A DNA stretch of 51,699 nt from Subdoligranulum variabile (GCA_004554775.1 SFKI01000012.1:1-51699); one strand, 5' to 3'; positions 40,872 through 49,778 are shown, counted from the first letter of the stretch. Notes: a model not told the origin generated them from the letters alone. Made by a program: numbers and translations.

Positions 40872-41942
40872 TTAAATATGCTCCAAGATTTTGTCGCCCA
40901 TTTCGGCGCAGCCGACTTTGGTGCAGCCGTCCGCCATCATATCGGCGGTACGGTAGCCCGCGTCCAGCACGGCGTTGACAGCGGCTTCGATCTCGTCGGC
41001 CTCGGCGGGCATATCGAAGCTGTAGCGCAGCATCATGGCGGCGGACAAAATGCAGGCGATCGGGTTGACGATGTCCTGCCCGGCGATATCGGGCGCGGAG
41101 CCGTGGATTGGCTCGTACAGGCCGCAGGTGCCCTCGCCCAGCGAGGAGGACGGCACCATGCCGATGCTGCCGGTGATCTCGCTGGCTTCGTCGGACAAAA
41201 TATCGCCGAACATGTTCTCAGTCACGATAACATCAAACTGCGCGGGGTTCTTGCAGATCTGCATAGCGCAGTTATCCACAAACATTTCGTTGTACTCGAC
41301 CTCGGGGTACTCGGCCTGCAAACGGTGCATGACGGCGCGCCACAGGCGGCTGGTGTCCAGCACGTTGGCCTTATCGACGCAGGTCAGCTTTTTACGGCGC
41401 TTCATCGCGGTTTCAAAGCCGATGCGGCCGATGCGTTCGATCTCATGCTCAGAGTACGGCATCGTGTCGATGGCAACTTTCTCGCCGTTCTGCTCGATGG
41501 TCTTATGCTCGCCAAAGTAGACGCCGCCGATCAGCTCACGCACGACGATGAAGTCGATGCCCTGGTCCACGATGGATTTTTTCAGCGGCGAGGCATCGGC
41601 CAGCTGCGGCCAGATCTTGGCCGGGCGGTTGTTGGCGTACAGGCCCATGCCCGCGCGCAGGCGCAGCAGGCCTTTTTCGGGGCGGTGGTCGCCGGGCATG
41701 CCTTCCCACTTGGGGCCGCCGATGGCACCCAGCAGCACACTGTCGGACTGTTTGCACTTTTCCAGCTCGGCAGCGGGCAGCGGGTCGCCGAATTTATCAA
41801 TGGCTTCGCCGCCCATGTAGGCACGGGTGTAGGTAAAGGTGTGGCCGTGCTTGGCAGCGATCTTGTCCAGCACGCGCACCGCCTGGGTCACGATCTCCGG
41901 GCTGGAGCAGTCGCCGTAGATCAGGGCAATGTTTTTGTTCAT
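40872..41942 (-). CDS. leuB: 3-isopropylmalate dehydrogenase
   Basis: 356 residues. Substrate Arg residues in RLRAGMGLYANNRP, catalytic Tyr in RELIGGVYFG, Lys in VDKANVLDTSRLW, metal Asp residues in FVDNCAMQ and GDILSDEAS, NAD loop EPIHGSAPDIAG. The usual GDGIGPEI near the N-terminus is GDCSSPEI here, a notable change in the first loop. It oxidises and decarboxylates 3-isopropylmalate. Last gene of leuACDB, 134 bases after leuD with a palindrome between. Confidence 0.94.
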   Translation of the reverse strand: MNKNIALIYGDCSSPEIVTQAVRVLDKIAAKHGHTFTYTRAYMGGEAIDKFGDPLPAAELEKCKQSDSVLLGAIGGPKWEGMPGDHRPEKGLLRLRAGMGLYANNRPAKIWPQLADASPLKKSIVDQGIDFIVVRELIGGVYFGEHKTIEQNGEKVAIDTMPYSEHEIERIGRIGFETAMKRRKKLTCVDKANVLDTSRLWRAVMHRLQAEYPEVEYNEMFVDNCAMQICKNPAQFDVIVTENMFGDILSDEASEITGSIGMVPSSSLGEGTCGLYEPIHGSAPDIAGQDIVNPIACILSAAMMLRYSFDMPAEADEIEAAVNAVLDAGYRTADMMADGCTKVGCAEMGDKILEHI

Positions 41943-42003
41943 AGTTAAAATCCTCTACATAAGCAGCTACCACACGGGAAACCGCAGACTATTGAAAGGC
42001 GCT

Positions 42004-42034
42004 TTGTAGGGGCGAACAGCGTTCGCCCCTACAA
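42004..42034. repeat. Near-perfect dispersed palindrome
   Basis: TTGTAGGGGCGAAC and GTTCGCCCCTACAA are exact inverted arms of 14 bases around AGC. It lies between leuD and leuB in the operon and would form a strong hairpin in the mRNA. Confidence 0.85.
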
Positions 42035-42076
42035 AACTGCACGGTAAAAATGAGCTTTATAAGTGGATAAGCAAAT

Positions 42077-42559
42077 TTAATCCTTCAAGCTGTTCATCAG
42101 GCCGCCTTGTTTGATGATGTTCTGGATAAACTCCGGGAACGGGGCGGCCTGGAAGATCTGGCCGGTGGTCTCGTCGGTGATAACACCGGTGTCAAAGTTG
42201 ACGCTGACGATATCGCCCTCGTTGATAGCCTCGCTGGCGGCGGGGCATTCCAAAATCGGCAGGCCGATGTTGATGGCGTTGCGGTAGAAGATGCGCGCAA
42301 AGCTCTTGGCAATCACGCAGCTGATGCCGGCGGCCTTGATGGCAACAGGCGCGTGCTCACGCGAGGAGCCGCAGCCGAAGTTCTCGCCGCCAACCATCAG
42401 ATCACCCTGCTTGACGCGGGTAATGAACGTCTTGTCGATATCTTCCATGCAGTGGCTGGCCAGCTCGGCAGCGCTTTGGGTGTTCAGGTAGCGGGCCGGG
42501 ATAATAACGTCGGTGTCGATATTGTCGCCGTATTTAAAAACGGGTCCTTTTGCGTTCAT
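42077..42559 (-). CDS. leuD: 3-isopropylmalate dehydratase small subunit
   Basis: 160 residues, the short archaeal/Clostridia type. FKYGDNIDTDVIIPARYL, GGENFGCGSSREHAPVAIK and ARIFYRNAINIGLPILE are the swivelling-domain motifs, and SSREHA binds substrate. It isomerises 2- to 3-isopropylmalate with LeuC. It starts 3 bases after leuC, with the ribosome site inside leuC. Confidence 0.95.
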   Translation of the reverse strand: MNAKGPVFKYGDNIDTDVIIPARYLNTQSAAELASHCMEDIDKTFITRVKQGDLMVGGENFGCGSSREHAPVAIKAAGISCVIAKSFARIFYRNAINIGLPILECPAASEAINEGDIVSVNFDTGVITDETTGQIFQAAPFPEFIQNIIKQGGLMNSLKD

Positions 42560-42562
42560 AGC

Positions 42563-43822
42563 TCAAACCTCCCTCGGGTCGGTGATGTAGCCGGTCAGTG
42601 CGCTGGCTGCGGCAGTGGCGGGGCTGGCCAGGTAAACCTCGGAATCCACATGGCCCATGCGGCCCACAAAGTTGCGGTTGGTGGTGGAAACGCAGCGCTC
42701 CCCTGCCGCCAGGATGCCCATATAGCCGCCCAGGCAGGGGCCGCAGGTGGGCGTGGAGACGATGCACCCGGCGTCGATGAACGCCTCGGTGTAGCCGCGC
42801 AGGATGCACTCTTTGTAGACGGCCATCGTGGCGGGGATGATGATGCCGCGCACGCCCTTGGCGATATGCTTGCCTTTCAGCACTTCGTAGGCGGCCTGCA
42901 TGTCCTCGATGCGGCCGTTGGTGCAGGAGCCAATGACGATCTGGTCGATCTTGATGTCCTTACCCTCTTTGGCGAGGTGGGTGTTCTCGGGCAGGTGCGG
43001 ATAGCTGACGGTCGGCTCCAGCGTGGTCAGGTCGATGGTGACGGTGCGCTCATACTCGGCGTCGGGGTCGGCCTCGTACTTGACCCAGGTGCGCTGGCTG
43101 CGGCCTTTCAGGTAGGCTTCGGTGATCTCATCCACCGGGAAGATGCCGTTTTTGGCACCGGCTTCGATTGCCATGTTGCAGATGCAAAGGCGATCCTCCA
43201 TCGTCAGGCTCTTGACGCCCTCACCGGTGAACTCAAGGCTCTTGTACAGCGCGCCCGAGACGCCGATCTTGCCGATCAGGTGCAGAATGACATCCTTGCC
43301 GGTGACGGGGCGCTGGATGGCGCCGGTCAGCTCGACCTTGATGGCGGCGGGCACCTTGAACCAGGCCACGCCCTTGGCCATACCGGCAGCCATATCGGTG
43401 GAGCCTACGCCGGTGGAGAATGCGCCGACCGCACCGTAGGTGCAGGTGTGGCTGTCCGCGCCGATGATGCAGTCACCGGCGGTCACGATGCCCTTTTCGG
43501 GCAGCAGCGCATGCTCAACGCCCATCTGGCCGACATCGTAGAAGTTGAGAATGTCGTATTTATCGGCGAACTGGCGGCACTGTTTGGACTGGGTGGCGCT
43601 TTTGATATCCTTATTGGGCACAAAATGGTCGAGCACGATGTTGACGCGGGTGCGGTCGAACACCGAGTCGAAACCGGCTTTCTCAAACTCGTTGATCGCC
43701 ACCGGCGTGGTGATATCGTTGCCAAGCACGATATCGAGCTTGGCGTTGATGAGCTGGCCCGCGGTAACGGCTGCTTCCCCGCAATGCGCGGCCAGGATCT
43801 TTTGCGTCATGGTCATTCCCAT
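42563..43822 (-). CDS. leuC: 3-isopropylmalate dehydratase large subunit
   Basis: 419 residues, matching the LeuC2/HacA-like length. Cysteine ligands of the [4Fe-4S] cluster lie in GADSHTCTYGA, VIGSCTNGR and TPTCGPCLGG. The start at 43822 (GGAGGG 9 bases upstream) avoids a run-on into the repeat to 44050. An alternative start is four residues in. It works with LeuD on isopropylmalate isomerisation and lies 208 bases after leuA, the gap being mostly a palindromic repeat. Confidence 0.95.
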   Translation of the reverse strand: MGMTMTQKILAAHCGEAAVTAGQLINAKLDIVLGNDITTPVAINEFEKAGFDSVFDRTRVNIVLDHFVPNKDIKSATQSKQCRQFADKYDILNFYDVGQMGVEHALLPEKGIVTAGDCIIGADSHTCTYGAVGAFSTGVGSTDMAAGMAKGVAWFKVPAAIKVELTGAIQRPVTGKDVILHLIGKIGVSGALYKSLEFTGEGVKSLTMEDRLCICNMAIEAGAKNGIFPVDEITEAYLKGRSQRTWVKYEADPDAEYERTVTIDLTTLEPTVSYPHLPENTHLAKEGKDIKIDQIVIGSCTNGRIEDMQAAYEVLKGKHIAKGVRGIIIPATMAVYKECILRGYTEAFIDAGCIVSTPTCGPCLGGYMGILAAGERCVSTTNRNFVGRMGHVDSEVYLASPATAAASALTGYITDPREV

Positions 43823-43850
43823 GGTGTTTTCCCTCCGTTTAGTTCTTAGT

Positions 43851-44033
43851 GGCTCCCTCTTTACATGGCTCCCCTCGAGGACAGACTCCCCCGATACGGG
43901 GGAGGTGGCACGAAGTGCCAGAGGGGGAACGCTCCCGCCGCAGGCGGGTGAGGGGTGGCTGGGTGTGAATAACCGTCTCCCGGCCACCCTTCCGGCGCTG
44001 CGCGCCACCCTCCCTCCAGGGAGGGCTTTTTCA
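43851..44033. repeat. Compound palindromic repeat between leuA and leuC
   Basis: Units GGCTCCCCTCGAGG, CTCCCCCGATACGGGGGAG, TGGCACGAAGTGCCA, CCCGCCGCAGGCGGG, GGTGGCTGG with CCGGCCACC and CCCTCCAGGGAGGG form five hairpins in a row. The minus strand runs through it in the leu operon, where it may process or weaken the message. Confidence 0.8.
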
Positions 44034-45698
44034 CTTATTATTGATCGCACTCACCAGTGCCTTGATACCGGCTACGATAATATCGGTGTGGGTGCCGCAG
44101 CCCCAGGTCTCCTCGCCGGAAGCCCATTTCAGGCCGACGTAGGAGCAGGCGCGGGAGTCGGTGTCGGAATCCAGCGCGTGTTCGCTGTAGTGTACCAGCG
44201 TAAAGTGCATGCCGGTCTGCTGCTCAATGGCGGTAGCCACGGCGTCCAGGCGGCCGTTGCCGGTGGCCGAGCAGTTTGTCTCCTGCCCGTTGGCAGACAG
44301 CGTGATGTTGGCAGTGATGGTGTTGTCCGCGTTCTGCACAAAGTGAGCAGCGGGGACATTGAGCGGGCTGTTGTGGTTGAGATAAGCGGTCTCAAAGACA
44401 TAGAGCACTTCCTTGACGCTCAGCTCGCGGTGCTCGTGGTCGCTGACATCCTTGACGCGGTAGCCGAGATCCTCGCGCATCTTGGGCGGCGGGTTGTAGC
44501 CGTAGTTCTGTTGCAGCAGGAACCCGATGCCGCCCTTGCCGCTCTGGCTGTTGATGCGGATGACGTCGGCGTCGTAGGTACGGCCGATATCGTGCGGGTC
44601 GATGGGGATGTACGGGCAGGTCCAGTCGTGGAGCTGTTTCTCCTTGCGCCAGGTCATGCCCTTGGCGATGGCGTCCTGATGGCTGCCGCTGAACGCCGCA
44701 AACACCAGCGCACCGGCGTAGGGCGTGCGCTCGTAGACGTGCATGCGGGTCACGCGCTCGTAGATCTCGCAGATCTTGGGCATGTCGCTGAAATCGAGGT
44801 GCGGGTCCACGCCGTGGCTGTACATGTTCATCGCCAGCGTGATGGCATCGACGTTGCCGGTACGCTCGCCGTTGCCGAAGAGACAGCACTCGATGCGCTG
44901 GGCACCGGCCAGCACGGCCAGCTCGGCGTCGGCGACGCCGCAGCCGCGGTCATTGTGCGGGTGAGTGGAAAGAATGACACTGTCACGATATTTCAGGTGG
45001 TTGGAGCACCACTCGATCTGGTTGGCGTAGATGTGCGGCATGCTCATCTCGACCGTGACAGGCAGGTTGATGATCATGGGGCGGTCGGGCGTGGGCTGCA
45101 TGACGTCCAGCACGGCGTTGCAGACCTCTACGGCGTATTCCGGCTCGGTGCCGGTAAAGCTTTCGGGGCTGTACTCAAACAGGAAGTTGCCCTCGTACTC
45201 CTCGCTCAACTGCTTGACGAGCTTCGCACCGTCGACGGCGATCTGTTTGATCTCCTCTTTGGATTTTTTGAACACCTGCTCGCGCTGGGCGACGCTGGTG
45301 GAGTTATAAAAATGGATGATGGCGCGGGGCGCACCCTTGACGGCCTCGAACGTTTTGCGGATGATGTGGTCGCGGCACTGGGTCAACACCTGCACGGTGA
45401 CGTCCTGCGGGATGCGGTTGCCGTCGATGAGCTTGCGCAAAAACTCATACTCGGTCTCGCTGGCGGCCGGGAAGCCGACCTCGATCTCCTTGAAGCCGAT
45501 CTTGATCAGCATATCGTAAAATTCAAGCTTTTCGTCCAGGCTCATCGGGACGATCAGACTCTGGTTGCCGTCGCGCAGGTCCACGCTGCACCAGGCCGGG
45601 GCTTTTTCGATGTGGTCCTTTTTGGTCCACTCATACACGTGGCCGGGCTCGACCGGCGGCGGATAATACCCTGCATGATACTTGGTTGCGTCCATCAT
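44031..45698 (-). CDS. leuA: 2-isopropylmalate synthase (LeuA2 type)
   Basis: 555 residues. The catalytic barrel has SVDLRDGNQSLIVPM, HFYNSTS, HPHNDRGCGVADAE and LFGNGERTGNVD, and the C-terminal leucine-binding domain starts near residue 425 (LNVPAAHFVQNADN) and includes GNGRLDAVATAIEQ. Length and sequence fit the longer form used by actinobacteria and yeast. It condenses acetyl-CoA and 2-oxoisovalerate and is feedback inhibited by leucine. Start at 45698 or 45695. It is the first gene after the T-box leader. Confidence 0.95.
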   Translation of the reverse strand: MMDATKYHAGYYPPPVEPGHVYEWTKKDHIEKAPAWCSVDLRDGNQSLIVPMSLDEKLEFYDMLIKIGFKEIEVGFPAASETEYEFLRKLIDGNRIPQDVTVQVLTQCRDHIIRKTFEAVKGAPRAIIHFYNSTSVAQREQVFKKSKEEIKQIAVDGAKLVKQLSEEYEGNFLFEYSPESFTGTEPEYAVEVCNAVLDVMQPTPDRPMIINLPVTVEMSMPHIYANQIEWCSNHLKYRDSVILSTHPHNDRGCGVADAELAVLAGAQRIECCLFGNGERTGNVDAITLAMNMYSHGVDPHLDFSDMPKICEIYERVTRMHVYERTPYAGALVFAAFSGSHQDAIAKGMTWRKEKQLHDWTCPYIPIDPHDIGRTYDADVIRINSQSGKGGIGFLLQQNYGYNPPPKMREDLGYRVKDVSDHEHRELSVKEVLYVFETAYLNHNSPLNVPAAHFVQNADNTITANITLSANGQETNCSATGNGRLDAVATAIEQQTGMHFTLVHYSEHALDSDTDSRACSYVGLKWASGEETWGCGTHTDIIVAGIKALVSAINNK

Positions 45699-45708
45699 AA
45701 TAAAAATG

Positions 45709-45741
45709 CCTCCTTCAAAGCTGTGTGCCCTTGAAAGGAGG
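45709..45741 (-). promoter_or_regulatory. Possible ribosome-site hairpin upstream of leuA
   Basis: In the mRNA CCTCCTT directly after the terminator can pair with AAGGAGG, the leuA ribosome site (7 bp, plus AA-TT pairs), around an 18-base loop. This would hide the site after the T-box has allowed readthrough. Confidence 0.45.
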
Positions 45742-46058
45742 TAAAATAAAACCGTCCCTCAAAGGCGGATTGCCTTTGAGAGACGGGAGCAAATTTATAA
45801 TTGCTGTACCCGCGGTACCACTCTCATTGTCGCTATTGCGACCTCTCTGCACGATCAGCGGGTTTGCGTTGCGGCAAAACGAGCGAATCGCTCCTGCATG
45901 ATAACGGTCAGGTGCCGGCAATGCCTACAGCAAAAAGCTATCAGCATGGCTGCTCCGGGGCCAGTGACGCCCTATCTGCCGCACCGTCTTGCACCAACCG
46001 ACGGCTCTCTGCAGCGGGGTGGATAGGACCTTCTCCCCATCGTTGCATTTGATGTAAT
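45742..46058 (-). promoter_or_regulatory. T-box riboswitch, leucine type by context
   Basis: The leader has the stem I motif AGAGAGCCGTCGGTTGGTGC, the T-box AGAGTGGTACCGCGGG (45824-45809) and the competing terminator: GTCTCTCAAAGGC with GCCTTTGAGGGAC, then TTTTATTTT (45787-45742). Uncharged tRNA binds the T-box and prevents termination. A leucine specifier is expected from the genes. CTG in GTCACTGGCC is the best candidate but I cannot place the loop with certainty. Confidence 0.92.
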
Positions 46059-46064
46059 GTGTTT

Positions 46065-46093
46065 ATTTTAGCGGATTTTGGAGGTGGTGTCAA
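46065..46093 (-). promoter_or_regulatory. leu operon promoter
   Basis: On the minus strand TTGACA (46093-46088), exactly 17 bases, then TAAAAT (46070-46065). Transcription would start near 46058 and enter the T-box. Confidence 0.8.
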
Positions 46094-46196
46094 CCGTTAT
46101 TTTGCACAATTGCTTGGCCTGTGTTTTGGTTATGTTGCGAGTTGGGCGGGTGCCCCACCCTGCGGGACACCCTTTTATAATGAGCTGCGTCCGTTA

Positions 46197-46300
46197 GTCC
46201 TTCCTTTTTGGACACCCAAAAAGGAAGCGAAAAAGGTCCCGATACTTCCGATAGCGCGGGAGGCTCGGCCCAGGGGGCCCGCCCCCTGGGAACCCCAAAG
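46197..46300. repeat. Second copy of the TTGGACACCCAAAA repeat
   Basis: TCCTTTTTGGACACCCAAAA and CTTCCGATAGCGCGGGAG match the unit at 39395-39475. It continues into CCCAGGGGGCCCGCCCCCTG, a palindrome. It forms the present end of the pseudogene at 46290-46802. Confidence 0.8.
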
Positions 46301-46802
46301 CTGATAACTGTGCTTATGGAAGTAAAACACTGCACTCTTGGCATGCGCATCGTTTCTATTGATCGCATCTTCCTTGATTTCTGCGGATGTTGTACGCCCC
46401 CAGTTGGCGTTGATATCCTGTGCAATCAGCGCCGAATAATTCTCGACGCGCGGCTTGTACAGGGTTTTCTGCTCCACTTGCTCGGTAACAAAGGTGATCT
46501 TTGCACCCTTATACAGTGTGCCGCTCACCCGGTGCGACTGTGCGACCCACGCGTGGAACTGGGCCAGCGCGTCCAGGTGGCGGCCCTTTTGCTTCTTTTC
46601 GTCGCGGATATGTTGGTTCTTTCTCCGGCTGCTGTACGGGCGCCTTATGGACGTACTGGGCGTGTTCGCCGGTGTTGATTCTGTTTTGTTCGCCGCAGTA
46701 AGGGCAGTTTACATAGCGGGTGCTGCCGCCGCTTTTAGCAACAAAGGTTTTATAACAGGCGCAGCAGGTAAATTTATAGCGTACGATTTCCATATCATCC
46801 AT
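46290..46802 (-). pseudogene. Frameshifted zinc-ribbon protein gene
   Basis: From ATG 46802 (GAGGAGA upstream): MDDMEIVRYKFTCCACYKTF with CCAC and CPYCGEQN, a zinc ribbon, then AYVHKAPVQQP. Near 46620 the coding moves to another frame: QHIRDEKKQKGRHLDALAQF, HRVSGTLYKGAKITFVTEQV, then PRVENYSALIAQDIN, which remains open to the dispersed repeat at 46300. The second part starts exactly where the first loses sense. It looks like one DNA- or RNA-related protein of about 170 residues broken by a small indel, its end replaced by a repeat. Programmed frameshifting is less likely but not excluded. Confidence 0.6.
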
Positions 46803-46967
46803 GGTTTTCTCCTCATCTTTCGCTGGATTTCCGCGGCGCAGGGTGGGCCGCAGATGTTATAAAATCATTGTAACATAGCGCTTTTTGTAGAACAAGGTGC
46901 GGCCCGGCTTTTCTTTTCGGGGCAAGTATGGTATACTATTTTTACTTATCTGCGAAAGGATTACGGT

Positions 46968-48134
46968 ATGCTTATCTCAAAATGCAAACCGCTGGACCCC
47001 GGCGCGGGGCGGCGGCAGGGCGCGGCGCAAAAAATCTACTGTGCGGCGCTGGTGCTGCTGCTGATTCTGTCCGAGGTGTTCAGCTCCAACATACAAAGCA
47101 CGCTGCCCACCTTCAGCCATCTGGCGCGCTTAGCGCTGACGGGCGGCGCGGTGGTGCTGCTGGGCGTCAAGATTTTTTTCCTGACCGATTACGAGGCCCG
47201 CTGGCAGCCGATTCTGGCGGCGCTGGTGCTGGCCTACACGGCTTTTGCCACCTGGTATGGCGATGATGTGTGGTTTTTCCTCGCTGCGCTGGTGGGGCTG
47301 GGGGCGAAAGACATCGACATAAAAGCCGCCCTGCGCGTCTATCTGGCGGCGGCGGTGGCGGGGCTTTTGGCCGTGCAGCTGCTGCACTTTGTCACCCCGT
47401 TGATGCCCTACAACTTTTACTGCCGCAACTGGGATTTTGGCTACGGCCACTACAACGGCTTTGGTGCGCGGCTGGCGGGCGTGGCCTTTGCCTGGGGCTG
47501 GCTGCGGCACGATCGGATGCGTGCCCTTGACTGGATGGGTTTGGCTGCGCTGGCGATCTTTACCTACAAAGTCCCCGGCAGCCGCGGCGCGTTTGGCGGC
47601 ATGGCGGTAATGCTGGGGCTGTTTCTGGTGCAGAAATTCTTCCCCAAGCTGTTTGACAATAAGATCTGGTACGCGCTGGTGCTGGCCGTGCCGGTGGGGC
47701 TGGCGGTGTTCAGCCTGTATGCCGGGTACATTTATGACCCCGTGTGGCCGTATGACCATATGGCGATTTTGCTGTTGAGCATCTTCCTCTCCGGCCGGTT
47801 TGAGATCTGGCACAACGTGTTCTGGGGCTCTCCCCTCACCCTGCTGGGCGGCCTGCCCACCGACGGCGACGAGCACCACGCCATTGACAACACCTTTTTG
47901 GCCGTGCCGATGAACAAGGGGCTGCTGGGGGCCGCGCTGGTGGCGGTGTTTTTCCTGCTGCTGCTGTGGCGGCTGGCAAAAAAGCATCGCTCTACCGAGA
48001 TGATTTGCCTGCTGGCCCTGACGCTGTACCTGTTTATGGAAAATAAGCCGTTTCTGCTCTCCGCCAACCCGTTTCTGCTGCTGGCCCCCGTTGTGTTTTT
48101 TGGCAGCGGGGAGAAAACGCAAGAAAAAGAATAA
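46968..48134 (+). CDS. Wzy/O-antigen ligase-like membrane protein
   Basis: 388 residues, about ten hydrophobic helices. The large external loop has PYNFYCRNWDFGYGHYNGFG and GRFEIWHNVFWGSPLT followed by HHAIDNTFL, the arrangement of His, Arg and Trp in Wzy polymerases and ligases (the RxxxW and H-xxD-N pattern). A basic N-terminus precedes helix one. A TATACT -10 lies at 46932-46937 and GAAAGG before the ATG. It could polymerise the glycan made by the cluster 8-18 kb upstream, although it is unlinked from it. Confidence 0.75.
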   Translation: MLISKCKPLDPGAGRRQGAAQKIYCAALVLLLILSEVFSSNIQSTLPTFSHLARLALTGGAVVLLGVKIFFLTDYEARWQPILAALVLAYTAFATWYGDDVWFFLAALVGLGAKDIDIKAALRVYLAAAVAGLLAVQLLHFVTPLMPYNFYCRNWDFGYGHYNGFGARLAGVAFAWGWLRHDRMRALDWMGLAALAIFTYKVPGSRGAFGGMAVMLGLFLVQKFFPKLFDNKIWYALVLAVPVGLAVFSLYAGYIYDPVWPYDHMAILLLSIFLSGRFEIWHNVFWGSPLTLLGGLPTDGDEHHAIDNTFLAVPMNKGLLGAALVAVFFLLLLWRLAKKHRSTEMICLLALTLYLFMENKPFLLSANPFLLLAPVVFFGSGEKTQEKE

Positions 48135-48177
48135 CCCTGCCGATGGCAGGGCGATAAATCGGAAGTTGTAGAGCAAG

Positions 48178-48203
48178 AAGGCTCCCCTTGAGGGGAGCCT
48201 TTT
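48178..48203 (+). terminator. Palindromic repeat acting as terminator
   Basis: GGCTCCCC-TT-GAGGGGAGCC with flanking AA and TTTT. It is another member of the GGCTCCCC family and ends the membrane gene. Confidence 0.65.
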
Positions 48204-48226
48204 CTACGCTATGTCGCTTAATAAAC

Positions 48227-48254
48227 AACAGCCCCGCCAACCGGCGGGGCTGTT
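48227..48254 (-). terminator. guaB terminator
   Basis: AACAGCCCCGCC with GGCGGGGCTGTT is a 12-bp perfect stem with a 4-base loop. On the minus strand it is followed by GTTTATTAA. It begins 19 bases after the guaB stop. Confidence 0.75.
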
Positions 48255-48272
48255 GGTGTTATAAAACCAAAA

Positions 48273-49778
48273 TCAACGGTTCTGCGGGCCGTTTTTCAGG
48301 ATGACGTCGTGGCTGCCGCCCTCAACGATCGAGGTGGAGGAAACGACGGTCAGGCGGGCTTTTTCCTGCAATTCGGGGATGGAGAGCGCACCGCAGTTGC
48401 ACATGGTGGAACGCACCTTGTACAGCGTGGTCTGCACGCCATCGGCCAGGGGGCCGGCGTACGGCACGTAGGAGTCAACGCCTTCCTCGAAGCTCAGCTT
48501 CTGGGCGCCGCCCAGGTCATAGCGCTGCCAGTTGCGGGCGCGGTTGGAACCCTCGCCCCAGTACTCCTTTACGTAGTTGCCGCCCACGCGCAACTTGTTC
48601 GTGGGGGATTCATCAAAGCGGGCAAAGTAGCGGCCCAGCATAACGAAGTCGGCACCCATAGCCAGCGCGAGCGTGATGTGGTAATCCTGCACGATGCCGC
48701 CATCGGAGCAGATGGGGATATAAATGCCGGTCTCCTTGTAGTATTCGTCGCGGGCCTTGGCGACCTCGATCACGGCGGTAGCCTGGCCGCGGCCAATGCC
48801 CTTGGTCTCGCGGGTGATGCAGATGGAACCGCCGCCGATGCCGATCTTGATGAAGTCAGCGCCGGCTTTGGCCAGGAAGAGGAAGCCCTCGCGGTCGACG
48901 ACGTTGCCCGCGCCGACCTTTACCTTGTCGCCGTAGTTTTCACGGATCCAGGCGATGGTGCGGGACTGCCACTCGCTGAAGCCCTCGGAAGAGTCGATGC
49001 AGAGCACGTCGACACCGGCGTCGACCAGAGCAGGCACGCGCTCGGCATAGTCGCGGGTGTTGATGCCTGCGCCAACGACATAGCTCTTATTCTCGTCGAG
49101 CAGCTCGTTGATGTTCTCCTTATGGGAGTCGTAGTCCTTGCGGAAGACCATATACTGCAAGTGGCCCTCGGCGTCGATCAGGGGCAGGGAGTTGATCTTG
49201 TTGTCCCAGATGATGTCGTTGCAGTCATGCAGGCTGGTGGTATCGGGGGCCGTGACCAGCTTGTCCAGCGGGGTCATGAACTCGGTAACTTTGAGGTCCA
49301 TCGTCATGCGGGAGAGGCGGTAGTCGCGGGAAGCGACAATGCCCAGCAGCTTGCCGTGGGCGGTGCCGTCATCGGTGATAGCAACGGTGGAGTGGCCGGT
49401 GCGGGTCTTGAGGTCCAGCACATCGCCGAGGGTAGCCTCGGGCGGGAGGTTGGAGTCAGAAGTGACGAAACCCTTTTTGTAGGCCTTGACGCGGCGGACC
49501 ATGTCGGCTTCCTGCTCGATGGTCTGAGAGCCGTAGATGAAGGACACGCCGCCCTGCTTGGCCAGCGCGATAGCCAGCTTTTCGCCGGAAACGGACTGCA
49601 TGATGGCAGAGACCATCGGGATGTTCATCTCCAGGGGGCAGGCTTCCTCACCCTTGCGGTACTTGACCAGCGGGGTTTTGAGGCTGACAGCCGTGGGGAC
49701 ACACTCAGAAGAAGAATAGCCGGGGACCAGCAGATACTCGCCAAAGGTGCGGGACGGTTCAGAGAAAAAATATGCCAT
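48273..49778 (-). CDS. guaB: Inosine-5'-monophosphate dehydrogenase
   Basis: 501 residues. TIM barrel with the catalytic Cys loop IGIGGGSICITRETKGIGRG, the IMP phosphate site DGGIVQDY and flap NCGALSIPELQ-type end. Two CBS domains lie at about 105-220 (RDYRLSRMTMDLKVTEFMT). It oxidises IMP to XMP in GMP synthesis. The start follows AGGAGTCAGGAGCGTGTAAC, a usable site. The promoter TTGTAT, 17 bases, TACAAT lies at 49868-49840. Single gene. Barrel active-site flap residues differ from B. subtilis at several places but all catalytic residues appear present. Confidence 0.95.
   Translation of the reverse strand: MAYFFSEPSRTFGEYLLVPGYSSSECVPTAVSLKTPLVKYRKGEEACPLEMNIPMVSAIMQSVSGEKLAIALAKQGGVSFIYGSQTIEQEADMVRRVKAYKKGFVTSDSNLPPEATLGDVLDLKTRTGHSTVAITDDGTAHGKLLGIVASRDYRLSRMTMDLKVTEFMTPLDKLVTAPDTTSLHDCNDIIWDNKINSLPLIDAEGHLQYMVFRKDYDSHKENINELLDENKSYVVGAGINTRDYAERVPALVDAGVDVLCIDSSEGFSEWQSRTIAWIRENYGDKVKVGAGNVVDREGFLFLAKAGADFIKIGIGGGSICITRETKGIGRGQATAVIEVAKARDEYYKETGIYIPICSDGGIVQDYHITLALAMGADFVMLGRYFARFDESPTNKLRVGGNYVKEYWGEGSNRARNWQRYDLGGAQKLSFEEGVDSYVPYAGPLADGVQTTLYKVRSTMCNCGALSIPELQEKARLTVVSSTSIVEGGSHDVILKNGPQNR

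Noticed and set aside
45715..45921. A 68-codon leftward open frame within the leu leader
   Set aside because: It lies inside the T-box and its terminator, so the sequence is constrained by RNA structure and not coding.
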